Assembly: GCF_007655135.1 (NCBI RefSeq)
Contig: NC_045129.1
Location: forward strand, 30,071,122-30,135,121
Direction of reading: 5' to 3'
Length of the DNA stretch: 64,000 bases
Source: Punica granatum
Lineage: Eukaryota > Streptophyta > Magnoliopsida > Myrtales > Lythraceae
Shown here: in pieces, positions 24,123 to 36,079 of the stretch
How positions within the stretch are numbered: the stretch's first letter is position 1
How the letters are laid out: each line of letters begins with the position of its first letter
Program-made: the position numbers and the translations under genes
The notes under the pieces: generated by a model
What the model saw: only the letters and a program-made list of their open reading frames with translations
Told to the model about the DNA's origin: nothing
The model's database searches: none

Positions 24123-26922
24123 CGTCGACACCTACATATTAATTTCTCAAACATGGTACAGCCTGTGTTATGACGTGTGCTTCGATGGATGATAACATCG
24201 GTACTTGAATAAGAGTTGCGTGAGTTTGAACTGTTGGGTAAAGTCGATGCGAGTCTTGCATTTTCCTTTTGCTGCATGGACTGGACTGATATGTGTTGGC
24301 ACAATCATTCTATGCGGCCAGCGTGGAATTTCAAAATCGCCAGCTAGGAAGCACGTCTGCGATCTTTCTTCCGGTCGTACCATGCTATTTAGCACCTTTG
24401 ATTATTTGGTACACGTGGGCTTTGATCTTCTGGGATATACTCATGAATCCGTGTACTGCGTACACGTATTTTCCAGGTCAATTTAGAAGAAAGAAAATGG
24501 GAGGAATCCTTTGAATTGCCCCACGGATGATGTTGGTTTTTTATTCTTAGCTGGACTCAAGTGCTTCCGTGTGTCTGTGTCTTGCCATTGCCAGCGCTCT
24601 CAGTGGGAAGATGACCAGACCGAAACATAGACCTGCCCGAAACCGCGTGGGGCTTTTCATGGGAGAGACTGAAGTTGGAGACAGAGGATCAGAAACATGT
24701 CAAAGAAGTCTTTAACAATGCAGTTCGAGGTACGGCCATTCTGTTCTCACAAGTACTTTGTTTCCCGTTTCGGTTAATATACTTGACAAGTGCAATAATT
24801 ATAGACGACGAAAACATTTATATCGACTCGTATTATAATTATATGTAGATTTCGGACGTTGCTTGTAGGACTATTATATGAATTAGGTGGTGAATGAATA
24901 AGAGTTTGGTATGATGGAATCATTAGAATTTAAAATATAGGATGAAGAATTTCTTATGGAATTTTAGGTACTAGCTAGGATGTGACTGATCTCTTAATCT
25001 TACCTGCTTGTTTCCTTCGTGGCATTGGTTACAGGCAAATAAGATTGATAAGCAGTTGAGACAGAGAGTGCTAATTATAGAACGGAATCTCGAAAATCGA
25101 TTGGCTTCTTACTTATTGGAGAAAGTTTTGAACGTGATTCGATGTCAAATGAATTGCAACTAACTGCATCTCGCATGCCTATAACTCTTTCCATTTGGAA
25201 GGGGAGAATTAATTCTACGTGCTCGAAGGTAGTTGAAAGTACCAACGAGACTATTTATAGAGGTAATATGAAGGAACTTCGACGACCAACGACTCACTGT
25301 CTAACAAAAGATTGAAAGAGCACTGTGCGTTAATCTTAGGCATGTTAAGAGTAACATAAGTAACTTATGGGGCCAAGCTAGAGCTAACGACTGACACTTG
25401 ATTTCTTTTGAAAGTGATTGAATTTGATGCTGGAGTTATTCATTTGTTGATTTTTTATTTTTTTATTACCCCTTCGGCTGTGGGAATAAATTGTTGATAT
25501 AGGGGAACAGTCGCAGGATACCTTTAGAAGTTGAGATTTTCTTTGTTTTCTTTGCTTGGACCTTTTCAACTCAAGATGGATGGTGCGGTGCTAATTAAAG
25601 GCAAGTTCCTTTCTTATTTTATATCTCTGGCCATAGGTTACCGTCATGGAAGTGTGCCCGACTAGCTAGTTTTGTTTAGCTCGCATTGCTAGAGTGGTAG
25701 ACTAGACCCTCTCGTTTTGGTTACGTTCCGAGACTGGTAGCTCTTCTACTTGCAGCCTCTAATTTTTCACTGCCATATAATGTTGGAATTTTTGGTTGAT
25801 TAAGGCGGTCAAGTTCATTGAACATGGTAGAATAATCATCTTTAGGATACTGATAGTAATGTCTCTTTACCAAGCTTGGTGCTCTTGCTTCATGTTTACA
25901 CTGAGAATAATGTCGCCGAATATGAAACCACCCCAATGAAGTCATTTGGTTTAAATGGTAAAACGATAAAGCGAAGTTGGCTGATGTAATTTCTTTTGAT
26001 AAGGTCCACACGCTAATAACCATAATGAGAGTGGAGTGAGAGAGAGAGAGAGAGAGGGATGATGAGGATTGGTGGGAGAATAATCTGAGCCCCAACCACT
26101 ACCACCGCAAAGCAGGATCCGAGATTTTCCTTGAATGGGGAATACTTGTTCAAATTGTATTGGACCCTTAAAAATCATGATTTGGACAATTTAGATGAAT
26201 TTAATTTAGTTTAAGCATGATTTAAAATCATTTGTAGAAAGCTGCATCTACCATAGTTTTTTTAGTTTAACGAAATTCTGCAACGCCCTTTTTCCTGTCA
26301 AGCCTATCGGTTTGTCTAGGATGAAACTGAGTCATCCTGACCCATTTTTGGATTTTTCTGGGAGACCCGCTGTAATTAGATTTGCTGATAAGTGTATTTG
26401 AAGTCGAACATCAATCAATACGCTAGTCCTGTGAAGTATCAAAAGAATAAAAGTTAGTATAGACGAATGGGTTCTCGGTCTAAAAATACCGGATCCCATG
26501 CATGTTAAACAGTTAAAGTACATGTACCTCAGTAGGGGCGGACCCAAGATTTGGAGTTGGAGGTCCTCGACAGGCTAATAGGAAGAAGATATTTTCATCG
26601 AGTTGGGTTGGGGGTGGCGCCGCCGTCGGTCTCCCTTTGTCCATTCTTTTACATCGATTAAGTTGGTTTAACCCGATTGAAAATAGGAAAAATCATTTCC
26701 TAAATTGGGGGTGCTCTGGTAGTTTTACCATAGGGGTAGGTCATTTATGTGGCTATTTTACTTTTACCCTCAAGCAATTGATTCAACTTATGATTAGAGG
26801 GCGGTAAAGTGGGGTCTCAATCGACAAAGGCAACTTAGGAGGTTTCTCATCAAGCATGTGCCCAACGAGCTGACTTGCTCTCAACCAACCTCACCTCACT
26901 TCTCGGTCCCCCTCACGCACAA

Positions 26923-26959
<37 letters not shown>

Positions 26960-28700
26960 CCAAAGTCACTGGCTATATACCTGGTGGTTAAAGGAGGGAC
27001 GACAAGGCCTTTTTCTCGTTGATTGCAACAAGGCAAATGAGATTTTATTTGTGTAGGAGTAGTTGTTTTATTATGTGGTGGTGGTGCATTAGCCTTGCTT
27101 AGGACTTTGGTCGACCTTATCCATTGGTTTTTTGCTCCCGATTGCTCTTTTCGGGTAACTGAACCGCAAACAACACTGGCATGTTTCAGCACATACAATT
27201 CTGACGAACTGTTACTCGATCGACTGAATAGTCTAAAGAAACTTTCCCTGCAATGTATAGTATTTAATTGCTTAAAAGTTATTCTGATGCCTCTGGTAGA
27301 TTTTAATAGATACCGGAAGAAAATTGATTGCCTTGGATAGATTTATGTAAAGAAGTTAGAACTAACACTTGCCATCACTTGGAAGAGCTTTTTTCAAGAG
27401 TTCTTGTATGCTGTTGGTGACTTGAGGTAATATATGTCGAAATTGTCGAGGTCATGTCTCATGTTTGTTGACTTAGGCGCATTCTTTAGGTAGATGTACA
27501 TGTCAATTGTTTAGCTAATCTCTTGACATCGTCGCATAGAAAGAACAGCACACAGTTGCTAGATAGGCCTTGGCCTGAATAAAGCAAGACACAGTTGCTA
27601 AATAGGCCTTTGGCTTGAATTGTCTTTTGGAGCTTTGTTGATCCATGAAGTTGCACATGGCTTTGAAACATGGAATGTCTGCTAAGCTTGCTCTGCTGCA
27701 TATGGTGATGGAATCTTATACCCTTGGATTGATCTACGAACGTGTGATTATGTTTCCATGTAATTCTTGGCACAGCCCACATGAATTCAACTTTGGAATA
27801 CTCATCATTGTTTGAGGAGGATGAGGATGCTTTCCGAACATGTCCATGCTAATAAAGATGATCACTTTGTAAGGGTTTCGTCTGGTATGAACAGGAGGAG
27901 TGAGATCGCTGCAAAAGCAAGAGGGACATGTAATTCCATGAGACTTTTCCAAAAGATTAAAATTCTCGGAATGGATTTATCAGTATTTGAAGGTTACCAA
28001 GTCTAGACTAAATTGGTTATGATAACGGTATTTATCAGCGTATTATTTTTCTCGATTGTCCGAGAAAATTGGAGAGCCAAGTTGAAAAATCATGTATCAG
28101 TCGAAGAAAGTTTCAGTAAAACAAAATGGACCAGAAAACTGGAAGAATTTTTAAGCATACTACTCTTCAACATCTACTGTTTAGTGAGAATGGACTTCTC
28201 TCTACTTTCTAGATTATATTTCCCTTTTTATTTTTTACGTACTATGAAAAATCTCATCTCCAATTCTGCAGGTGTTAAAACATTTCCTGTGGTACCACCA
28301 CCTCGGATAACCGTTTGGACATCTGAAAGTATGTACACACTCACTCAGTGTTATGATAATCGCAAATTCTGGACGTAAGGTCAGTATCAGTGTTTTACTT
28401 TCAGCTGCCTTTTGCAATCTATGGTGGTTATCGTGCTACTTTTGATTGCTCTTTTACATGGTTGCTACTTAATCCTCTAGTCTGGAAAAGTATATTATTC
28501 TAGAAAGACACTTTACTATTTTTCTAACCTTTTTATTTGTTTTTTATATTTACCTGATAATATGCATTAATATGTTTTCAACCTAAGTATTCACACAAGC
28601 AGCTAAAATAACCAAAATGACCAGAAGCAGGGCCTAACGAACAGATCTAAAGGGAGAAAAATACACACATGTGGGCAGCAGCCTTATGACCAACGCGCGC
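24123..28700. other. Long gene-poor spacer
   Basis: No gene could be supported over 4.6 kb. The open frame at 24293-24514 is hydrophobic (LAPLIIWYTWALIFWDILMN) and could be a scrap of a membrane-protein gene; it has no supporting exons. At 26535 a GGGGCGGACCCAAG word resembles the hAT end at 23924 but has no partner. A diverged tandem duplication (CACAGTTGCTARATAGGCC) lies at 27550-27620. (GA)n occurs at 26036-26056. Confidence 0.45.
26925..26957. repeat. (CT)n microsatellite
   Basis: An uninterrupted CT run of about 33 bases. Confidence 0.93.
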
Positions 28701-28707
28701 CCGCGAA

Positions 28708-28732
28708 CCCCCCCCCCCCCCCCCCCCCCCCC
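28708..28732. repeat. Poly-C tract of 25 bases in the LBD promoter
   Basis: An uninterrupted run of 25 C lies 14 bp upstream of the TATA box of the LOB-domain gene. The opposite strand is a 25-G run, able in principle to form G-quadruplex structures. Exact length is prone to sequencing error. Confidence 0.85.
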
Positions 28733-28745
28733 TCTTCTACCTCTC

Positions 28746-28753
28746 TATATATA
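28746..28753 (+). promoter_or_regulatory. TATA box of the LBD gene
   Basis: A TATATATA octamer in CT-rich context lies 122 bp before the start codon. A (TC)n tract at 28806-28829, typical of plant 5' leaders, lies between them. Confidence 0.6.
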
Positions 28754-28805
28754 CTTCCTCCCCCTTCTACCAATTAAACCCAACCCAACCCCACCTCACA
28801 TATCC

Positions 28806-28829
28806 CTCTCTCTCTCTCTCTCTCTCTCT
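28806..28829. repeat. (TC)n tract in the LBD 5' leader
   Basis: A pyrimidine dinucleotide run between the TATA box and the start codon, a common feature of plant core promoters and leaders. Confidence 0.85.
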
Positions 28830-28874
28830 GATCTGATATCTGTTTGTGAGGGGATTAGGATCCGATTGATTAGC

Positions 28875-30038
28875 ATGGAGAGCACTGATAACAGTACAAC
28901 TGTGACTAATACTAGCACTCCTACTTCATCATCGCCGGGCTCTCTGTCTCCCTCTTCTCGCTCGTCATCTCCTCCTCCACCTCCTCCTCAGCCTGCGCCT
29001 CCGGTGATCATCAGTCCCTGCGCGGCCTGCAAGATCCTGAGGAGAAGGTGTGCTGAGAAATGCGTCCTGGCACCTTATTTCCCACCCACCGAGCCTGCCA
29101 AGTTCACCATTGCTCATCGAGTCTTTGGTGCTAGCAATATCATCAAGTTCCTACAGGTAAGCTAAGTTCCTCTTTTAGTGCTGAGTCCTTTCACATTCCC
29201 CCATTTCGTCTTGTCATTGTGAAAGTTTAGCAAACTTCGGCCTCAATCTTAATGTCGGGCATTCTGGCAGCGGGGTGGCTAAGGTCGTTAAATGCATAAT
29301 TCTCAACTGAAGTTCATGTGCAGCCCCTACTCTGCTAGAAATAAGGATCATTCAGCTCCTGATACTACGAGCGCAACGGTTTTCACGTGGGAGAGAAATT
29401 TACAATAGGTGGGGTCATAGCTGATGACCAAACCATATGTGACAGTACTCTGTTGTGGAAGTCCCAACTTCTGGACTTATACCGTAGGTTATGGTGGTTA
29501 AAAGAGGTCCCACATAGAGTTTGGATTCCAAGTTCATATCGACCAAGTTTATTCGTTATTTAGTATTGTGATAGAAACTGAAAATTCTCTATATATTCTT
29601 GGATCATCCAGCTTGAGGTTTTTATTGCGAGTTACCTCGCCTTTAGTTGATTATAAACACAAGTGATTTGTCTTTCAGGATCTTCCGGAATCACAGAGGG
29701 CAGATGCTGTCGCAAGCATGGTGTACGAGGCCAGTGCAAGGATCAGGGACCCCGTCTACGGCTGTGCAGGGGCGATCTGCCAGCTGCAGAAGCAAGTGAG
29801 TGAGCTCCAGGCTCAGCTGGCCAAGGCCCAGGCCGAGATCGTCAACATGCAGTGCCAGCAGGCGAACCTCGTGGCCATGCTGTGCATGGAGATGGCAGCG
29901 CAGACCTCCCACCCCCCGATGCTGCAGCACCTGAGCGACACTTCCCTCAACAGTCCTCGCAGCCACCAGAACAGCCCCAGCTTCCTCGATGACGCGACCA
30001 ACCCGAGCTTATTCTGGGAGCAGATGCTCTGGACGTAA
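28875..30038 (+). CDS. LBD1: LOB-domain transcription factor, LBD1/LBD11 type
   Basis: Two exons, 28875-29156 and 29679-30038, join in phase 0 after …NIIKFLQ to give 213 aa. After a Ser/Thr/Pro-rich N-terminus (residues 1-46), the LOB domain shows the zinc-binding block C49-x2-C52-x6-C59-x3-C63. The GAS block follows (F84-G-A-S87), with the invariant D118-P119 of RDPVYGCAG. A leucine-zipper-like coil comes next (L130-x6-L137-x3-L141-x6-I148). The C-terminus ends in an acidic, Trp-containing LFWEQMLWT. LBD proteins are plant-specific nuclear DNA-binding factors acting in organ boundary, vascular and lateral organ development. The N-terminus, intron position and KFTIAHRVFGAS text fit the LBD1/LBD11 pair; I cannot decide between them. 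The start is the first ATG in frame downstream of the TATA box and leader. Confidence 0.96.
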
Positions 30039-31623
30039 TGAGATGGACAGGCACAATCAGTCGCCACTCCTACATAGGACCGACCGACCGACCGACCGAC
30101 TGGGACTAGTTAGAAATCTAGGAACGTTCCGATGAAATTCTCCTAATCCCTTTGGCGAATTAGCTAGAAGAATTAAGTTAGCGCCATGGGTTAGGAGGAG
30201 CTAAAGGACATTACGTAATAAAAAATTGACTCTTAGACTAGTTACCAAAGTATAGATTGTAGTATAGGAGGGAAATGTTAGTTAATGGTCAAGTCTTTCT
30301 CTTTCTTAAAAGTCATGACAAAAGTAGAAAGAAATGAGTCCATTTCCATTTTCCTCAAAAAAAAAATGTAATCTTTTGTTTTTTTAATGAGATCGCAAAT
30401 ATCCTTAATTTATTAATTGAGATTAATTTCATTTGAACATCGATTTTTAACAAGATCATAGATGTCTTTAATTTATTGAGTTCTAAAAATATATCAATGT
30501 TTTAATATATGAGAGAGAGAAAACAAATTAAAGTGGTCTTCGATTGTTTTGTGTTATGTCTTTTTTATTGAATCTTCCTTTCAAGTTTAACTTTCTGGTA
30601 ACCTGCCATGATTACTTAAAGCTTGGTGGTTTATCATGGCTTTAGTTTCTTGTCCCTTATCCTTTTGACCAATATTTTCCCACCTTTTCCTTTTTCTTTA
30701 ATAAAGATAGGAATTTTCAGAACTAAAACATGTCGTTATCGCCCCACGGGTGGATCTAAGTAAACCTTCTACACCGGGATATCCATGGAAGTTACTTTCC
30801 ACGTTTCTGCAAGATTTGAATTCGAGATACTTTCTTTAATCTTTTTTTTCTTCATCTTCTCCCTTCCTATTGTTTTTCAGCGATGATCGCATTGCATCAA
30901 CAATAGCAACATGTTACCCATATTCAGAGTTAAAATCCTCATTTTTACCATCTAAAAAAAAAATGCTACCCTTACTACTCAACATTATCCAAAAGAAGTA
31001 AATCTGATCCCTCTTCTGGTTTTAAGAGAAATTCTATGGTTCTATCAATACAACATACCCCTACTTAATCGTATGATTAATTGAGAGACAGCGGAACTCA
31101 GAAATTCGGTCGACTAACAGCATTGGATTTAAAATGCGTTGATGGCTCCATAGAAGCTCTCTCCCATTCAATTAAATAAAAAAAGGAAAATTTTATTCTT
31201 AAGCAAGAAAGTCTAATTTTGGTCATTTGAAGCTCTCTTCAAGAAGAGATAATATATTTAATTTGGAAGTGGAATTTCCAAGTGTGGGTCCCGGTTTGGA
31301 AGACAGGAGTTCAAACGACATCCCATGGGGCTGTTTTCCTGCTACGGCTAAGACCGGCCAAATGATGGAGATGCACGTGTCATGCAGGACTTTGATCTAA
31401 TTAAGCATAAATATATTATGTTTAATCATCGTCATCATGCTTTATTTTTTTTCCCTAGCAAAAGAAAAAATGCTCTGATTCCCCTTTGTTAATCATATAT
31501 AAGACGCGTTTTGCAGTGAGAAAATTACATGTTAGACATCGCGCGTGTGCACTCGCGTGATGTTGTATGTCTGCTTATAAATTTCTAATCTTCCAGTTGG
31601 AAGGATGGTCTATCAAATGGAAC
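30039..31623. other. Spacer downstream of the LBD gene
   Basis: This region includes the LBD 3' untranslated region (with a GACC-repeat at 30079-30100) and then AT-rich DNA with no gene or clear repeat. Confidence 0.5.
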
Positions 31624-32166
31624 TAGGGGCATGCGGGTCCATGTATTTTTTTTTTCACGATACTCGGACCATACTCTGTAAGAAACATGTTCTAAAATTT
31701 TAGAATCGGACCCTTCCTTGTTGAGTTCTGGAATCGAAACCTACCCGGAACCTGTATTATATCACATGTTTAGAGTACCATGTTGGAACCTGTAAATTTT
31801 TTTGTCTCACTAAATAAAATCGAAAATGTCTGATCCAAAATCAGTAATCACTCAAAAAAGAATGTCGATATAAACTTAATTTTTTTTATTAGTGACTATA
31901 TTTTTTAAATAAAAAATATATGAATATAACCATATATAAATAATGAGAGAAATTATTATCCGGGTCCGGATCCGAGTCCGAGTATTGATTCCGGTTCCAA
32001 TTCTAAGTACCATTTATGCAACAATCGAAACCAGAATCGATTTTCACCGATTCCGTATTTTAATACCCGGATCCTACCATGTTTTCAATACGAACTACTT
32101 TGACCATATCCTAACTGGTAGGTTCCGACCGATTCCAGGTATACCCGGTATCCGTACACACCCCTA
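31624..32166. mobile_element. hAT-like non-autonomous element
   Basis: The left end TAGGGGCATGCGGGTCC is matched in reverse complement by the right end TAGGGGTGTGTACGGAT. An 8-bp duplication flanks it with one mismatch (AATGGAAC at 31616-31623, AATGGAAT at 32167-32174). The interior carries repeated CGGAACC/GGTTCC-type words; the open frame at 31943-32167 is within this low-complexity text and is not a gene. A truncated relative lies near 56705-56850. Confidence 0.75.
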
Positions 32167-33070
32167 AATGGAATGTTAATAAAACGCGGGGTTCGATGGA
32201 CAAAGACAGCCTAACCCGCTGTCTGGGTAATTGGAGAAGCGATTTCGCCGAAACAAGTAGTTATGGCATGGGATAAATCCAGTGTTTGGATTAAGAGGGG
32301 ATGAAAGATCCTTGAAAGGATAAATAACGAAATATATTTTTTTGAATTAAGGGTGAATACAAGGAATTTCATCAAAATTCGAAGAATTACATGTAAATTT
32401 CATTAAAACGTGAAAATTTTAGAGGAGCGATCGCCCCATAAACCCTACTTGGTCAATATTTGGTTATGGCTACATCTGGTAGACAAGGACAAGACATAAT
32501 AGGAGAGGGACATTGGAAGGGATTTAAAATTCTATTAACACATAATTTTGAGTTAAATAATATTATTTGGTGCTTAGCCATGAAATAAATATTTCTTAGT
32601 TTTTAGAATATACAAAGATTTACAAATAAAGATCAAATCATAAAGAAAAAAGAAAAATAAAAAGAGAAAATAGATGACGGTGGGGCTCGGTGCTAGCCAT
32701 CACCTCTCGAGGTTTTTGGCAACTTATAAGGTCGTCAACAACCTCAAATGGGATTGCGGTAACTAGTGTTGGGCCGTCAAAACCCGAAAATCTCCCCGAT
32801 CTCTCCCTCTCTTGCTCACAAAGAGAGAGATCTCTAGGCTGTGGTGGCTAACGTGAAGTCCCACGGCCGCTCTCCATCGCCACTACATTATTCCCTCAAT
32901 GGCAACTTTGTAAATATGAGACTAGAGCATTTGTTTTCCGTCATGAAAAATTATATCCTAATTTGCTCCAATCCCACTTCTTAATTAGGATTATTTGTTA
33001 ACGAGTTATATTCCATCATGTCCCATTGCTTATCCCGTCCCCGCCTTCACCAAGCGTAGGATAAAAATTT
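32167..33070. other. Spacer with a probable decayed inverted-repeat element
   Basis: From about 32480 (TGGTAGACAAGGACAAGACA) to about 33050, whose reverse complement reads TTGGTGAAGGCGGGGACGGGA, the two flanks look like diverged inverted repeats around a GC-richer core (32670-32900). This would be another fold-back transposon. Ends and target duplication were not resolved. Confidence 0.35.
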
Positions 33071-33475
33071 TACGCTATGTTTGGATTGAGATTTTTGAAG
33101 GTGTCAGCAGGTATTTGGAGGGAAAGGTTTTTGAAGGTGTTTAAAACACCTTGTTTGATTAATTCTTTTTTTTTTAAAAAAAAATTAAGAAAGGTTTTGG
33201 AGGTGTTTCAAACCCCTCCTAGAGCCTATTTTCAAAACTTCGGATTTTGGGAGTTTAGGAGGGTTAGCAATATTTGCTTAATTATAAAAATAATTAAATT
33301 AATTAAATCCCTTCCAAAATCTCCAAACCCTATATGAGATCTCACTAAACATGGTCTTTTGAACCTTTTCAAAATCCTCCAAATCCTTCCCCTCCTAAAA
33401 CCTCTTTAATACTCTAAACGCCTCACCCTCCGAAACCCTCCAAATCCCATATTAAAGTTATCCAGACATAGCGTA
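33071..33475. mobile_element. MITE-like element with TACGCTATGTTTGGA ends
   Basis: The left end TACGCTATGTTTGGATTGAG and the right end, read in reverse, TACGCTATGTCTGGATAAC are clear inverted repeats. The flanking trinucleotides are TTA and TAA if the element begins at CGCTATG. That would fit a PIF/Harbinger TWA duplication with the W changed. The interior has CCTCCAAA/TTTGGAGG words in both orientations, so the element is largely self-complementary. Confidence 0.6.
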
Positions 33476-34398
33476 AGAAACTCTTTTCTTTATCCGGCTT
33501 ACATACCAAACATGGCCTATATGTCTTCACACGCCTTAAAATGGATTTGATAAACCATCTAAACTCTTTCCAATTATATTCAACAATCTGATTTGTAAAC
33601 GATTAAGTTTTTTTATGCAGTGACGTGATTTCTAATTTAATAATTAATAATTTTTAACGACGTCTTATATCATGAAATATGTGTAGTTCTAAATGAAATA
33701 CAGTGAATTTAGTATAAGATTTTTCTCTCAAAATTCCACGGATAAATTGTCAAAAACTTGGACTTAAATTAGATTTTGAGGGCGGTGGTATGCCTGCATT
33801 TCTCTCCTCTCAGCCCTTATCCTCTCGCATTAGTCCGCTGGTAGATTTAGATTTGTCTCCCGTCGGCAAAACTATACATATATATGTCTACTATTAGATT
33901 TTTGTTTTAAACTTCTTTTGTGGTCCTTGTCTGAGATGTTCATTACATGCATATTTATTTTTCCCTTTGCGTTGATATATATTTTTTATTGTGAAGGAGG
34001 CCTATAATTTGATATAATAATTTAAAATAAAATGAAATAAAAGAACGTATTAATTTTATATGTGAGAATTAAATTCAAAATCTTTTATTCTGAAAATGTA
34101 TTTAATTTAATTTAATAATATTATTAGGTATATGAGACAAACTAATTGAAAGACACAAAATCTTCTCTCCCTTGGATCGATAACCCAACATATGCCATTA
34201 TTCGGCTTTGGTCCGACAGGGGACAAAATTGATACTTTTGACCCAAAATTCTAACCCTCCCTACCCCTTTATAGGACACATCAATTGTAATTAATCGAAC
34301 CCCCCCTACTTATTAAAGCTCCCAAAAGTCAATGCTTAAACCACCTCAACCCCCTCCCTCTTTCTCCCTCTCACTTCAATTAGCCCCACAAATACTTA
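33476..34398. other. AT-rich spacer
   Basis: No gene and no resolved repeat ends. A CT- and C-rich patch at 34245-34375 has no coding potential that I can support. Confidence 0.5.
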
Positions 34399-34630
34399 GG
34401 ACCTGTTTGGTTTCGCAATTATATTTTAGAATCACAATTCTAACTTAATTTTACCCACTACAAAACAAAATAACTCATACAAAGTCAAAGACTGTGTCCC
34501 ATTTTTATCACTTTTTCCCACAACAAAACAACATAATTCATACAAAGTCAAAGGGTGAGCCCCATTTATTCCACTCAAAATCAAAATCAAAATCTGATTT
34601 TAAAATCCTACTATGAAACCAAACACCACC
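34399..34630. mobile_element. Tourist-like (PIF/Harbinger) MITE
   Basis: The ends GGACCTGTTTGGTTTC and (reverse complement) GGTGGTGTTTGGTTTC are well-matched inverted repeats. They are flanked by TTA on both sides (34396-34398 and 34631-34633). The G(G/A)…TGTTTGG terminus is characteristic of this group. Inside, the sentence CAAAACAANATAAYTCATACAAAGTCAAAG occurs twice. Confidence 0.78.
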
Positions 34631-36029
34631 TTAAACCCTAAAATGGGGTCCTCGGCGATGGAGAATTTAGTACATCTCCTTCTAAAATTAACAAATCATG
34701 TATTTGATTCTTATCGGTAATACTTCTCGTGTCATTTTTTTTCCTAATCTCTCACTTAATACAATCCAACAATACAAACCCTAAAATAAAATAAGATGCA
34801 ACAAGATTTCCTTGTAACTTTTCAAATAATGATATTCTTTTTTCTCCTCTAGTTGGAAAAACGGCAGGAACGTAACTCGAAAATAACAAACTAAAAAAAT
34901 ACAAAAGCAGAAATGGAGGTCTTAACAATATTTCCTATCAATGTAGCGCCTAGAATATTATGAATTTCTCATCAATTTAAAAAAAATTCATAAATTTGGT
35001 ATTTTAGAAATTCTTTTTGTTAATCCATCAGGAGCTCGGTTTGGAACGTAAAATTCTCGATTGATATATCCTCGCGCATTGGCCCTATGAGAACTCATAT
35101 ATCATATATATATGTATATATAGTCATATTGTTATATTGATCGGTGATCGAATTCTTCTATGGACCCACAAGAACAGAAACAACAATTATAGGATCTTAT
35201 TAGGGATGCTCGATTCATTATTAGATCTAGCACTGTTCTGTCGAGCTACTTGTTGATGATTGCAAATTAAAGCTGAGGGCATATGCGGGGCTCTCTTTAG
35301 TTGCCTTTTGCTCGAGTTGAATGATCATCATGGAGTTATGCTTTCATAATCTTCTCTTTAGAAAAAAATGGATCGAGCTAGGGATTCTTTCGATGTTCTT
35401 CTTCTTTCAATAATTTTTTAATACTCCGACATATGCTTTGCAATAAATCAATAGATAACTCCCCAAGATATTGATGTATATGATCTTTAGTGTAATTATG
35501 TTCCTAAACAAGGTTTATGCCTTCAACTAAGCAAAATATTGATGGAAGTCTGTTCCTCCTTTACTAATCAAGAAACATATACTACTTGATGTTAGATTAA
35601 TCAAAGTAGAAGGAATCATTTAAGGCTGGGTTGTATGTGTATACTAGAAGCAAACCCGTGCTATGCATGGGATGATTAAAAATTTTAGTAATTTAATTAC
35701 AGATTAAAATAAAAAAATTATTTTATCATTAAAGCCCGGAATCGACTTGCTAAGTTCAAGATATTTTTGCATAATACCAATTTTTGAATAAGTTAGTTTG
35801 AAACATGGCTTGAAAAAGGAAAATGTCAAAAAGAAAACTAAGGGAGCTGAGTGTATAAAAAGAGGAGGAAATTAAGTTTGGGGGGGAAGAGAGAGGGATA
35901 TAAAATTACAACAGTAATCTTAATTTAATGGTTATTATATTAATTGAATTTATTTTTTTAAGAGTTTATTCGAAAAGTGAAGATGAGATAAAAGAGATTT
36001 TCAGTTTTCATAACAGTATATATACAAAC

Positions 36030-36045
36030 ATATATATATATATAT

Positions 36046-36079
<34 letters not shown>
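36030..36079. repeat. Compound (TA)n(GATA)n microsatellite
   Basis: A TA run is followed by about eight GATA units without interruption. Confidence 0.93.

Noticed and set aside
28671..28874. N-terminal extension of the LBD reading frame through the poly-C and TC tracts
   Set aside because: It would translate the TATA box and 5' leader; the ATG at 28875 gives the family-typical start.
29691..30067. Minus-strand frames opposite LBD exon 2
   Set aside because: Shadows of the well-supported LOB-domain exon.
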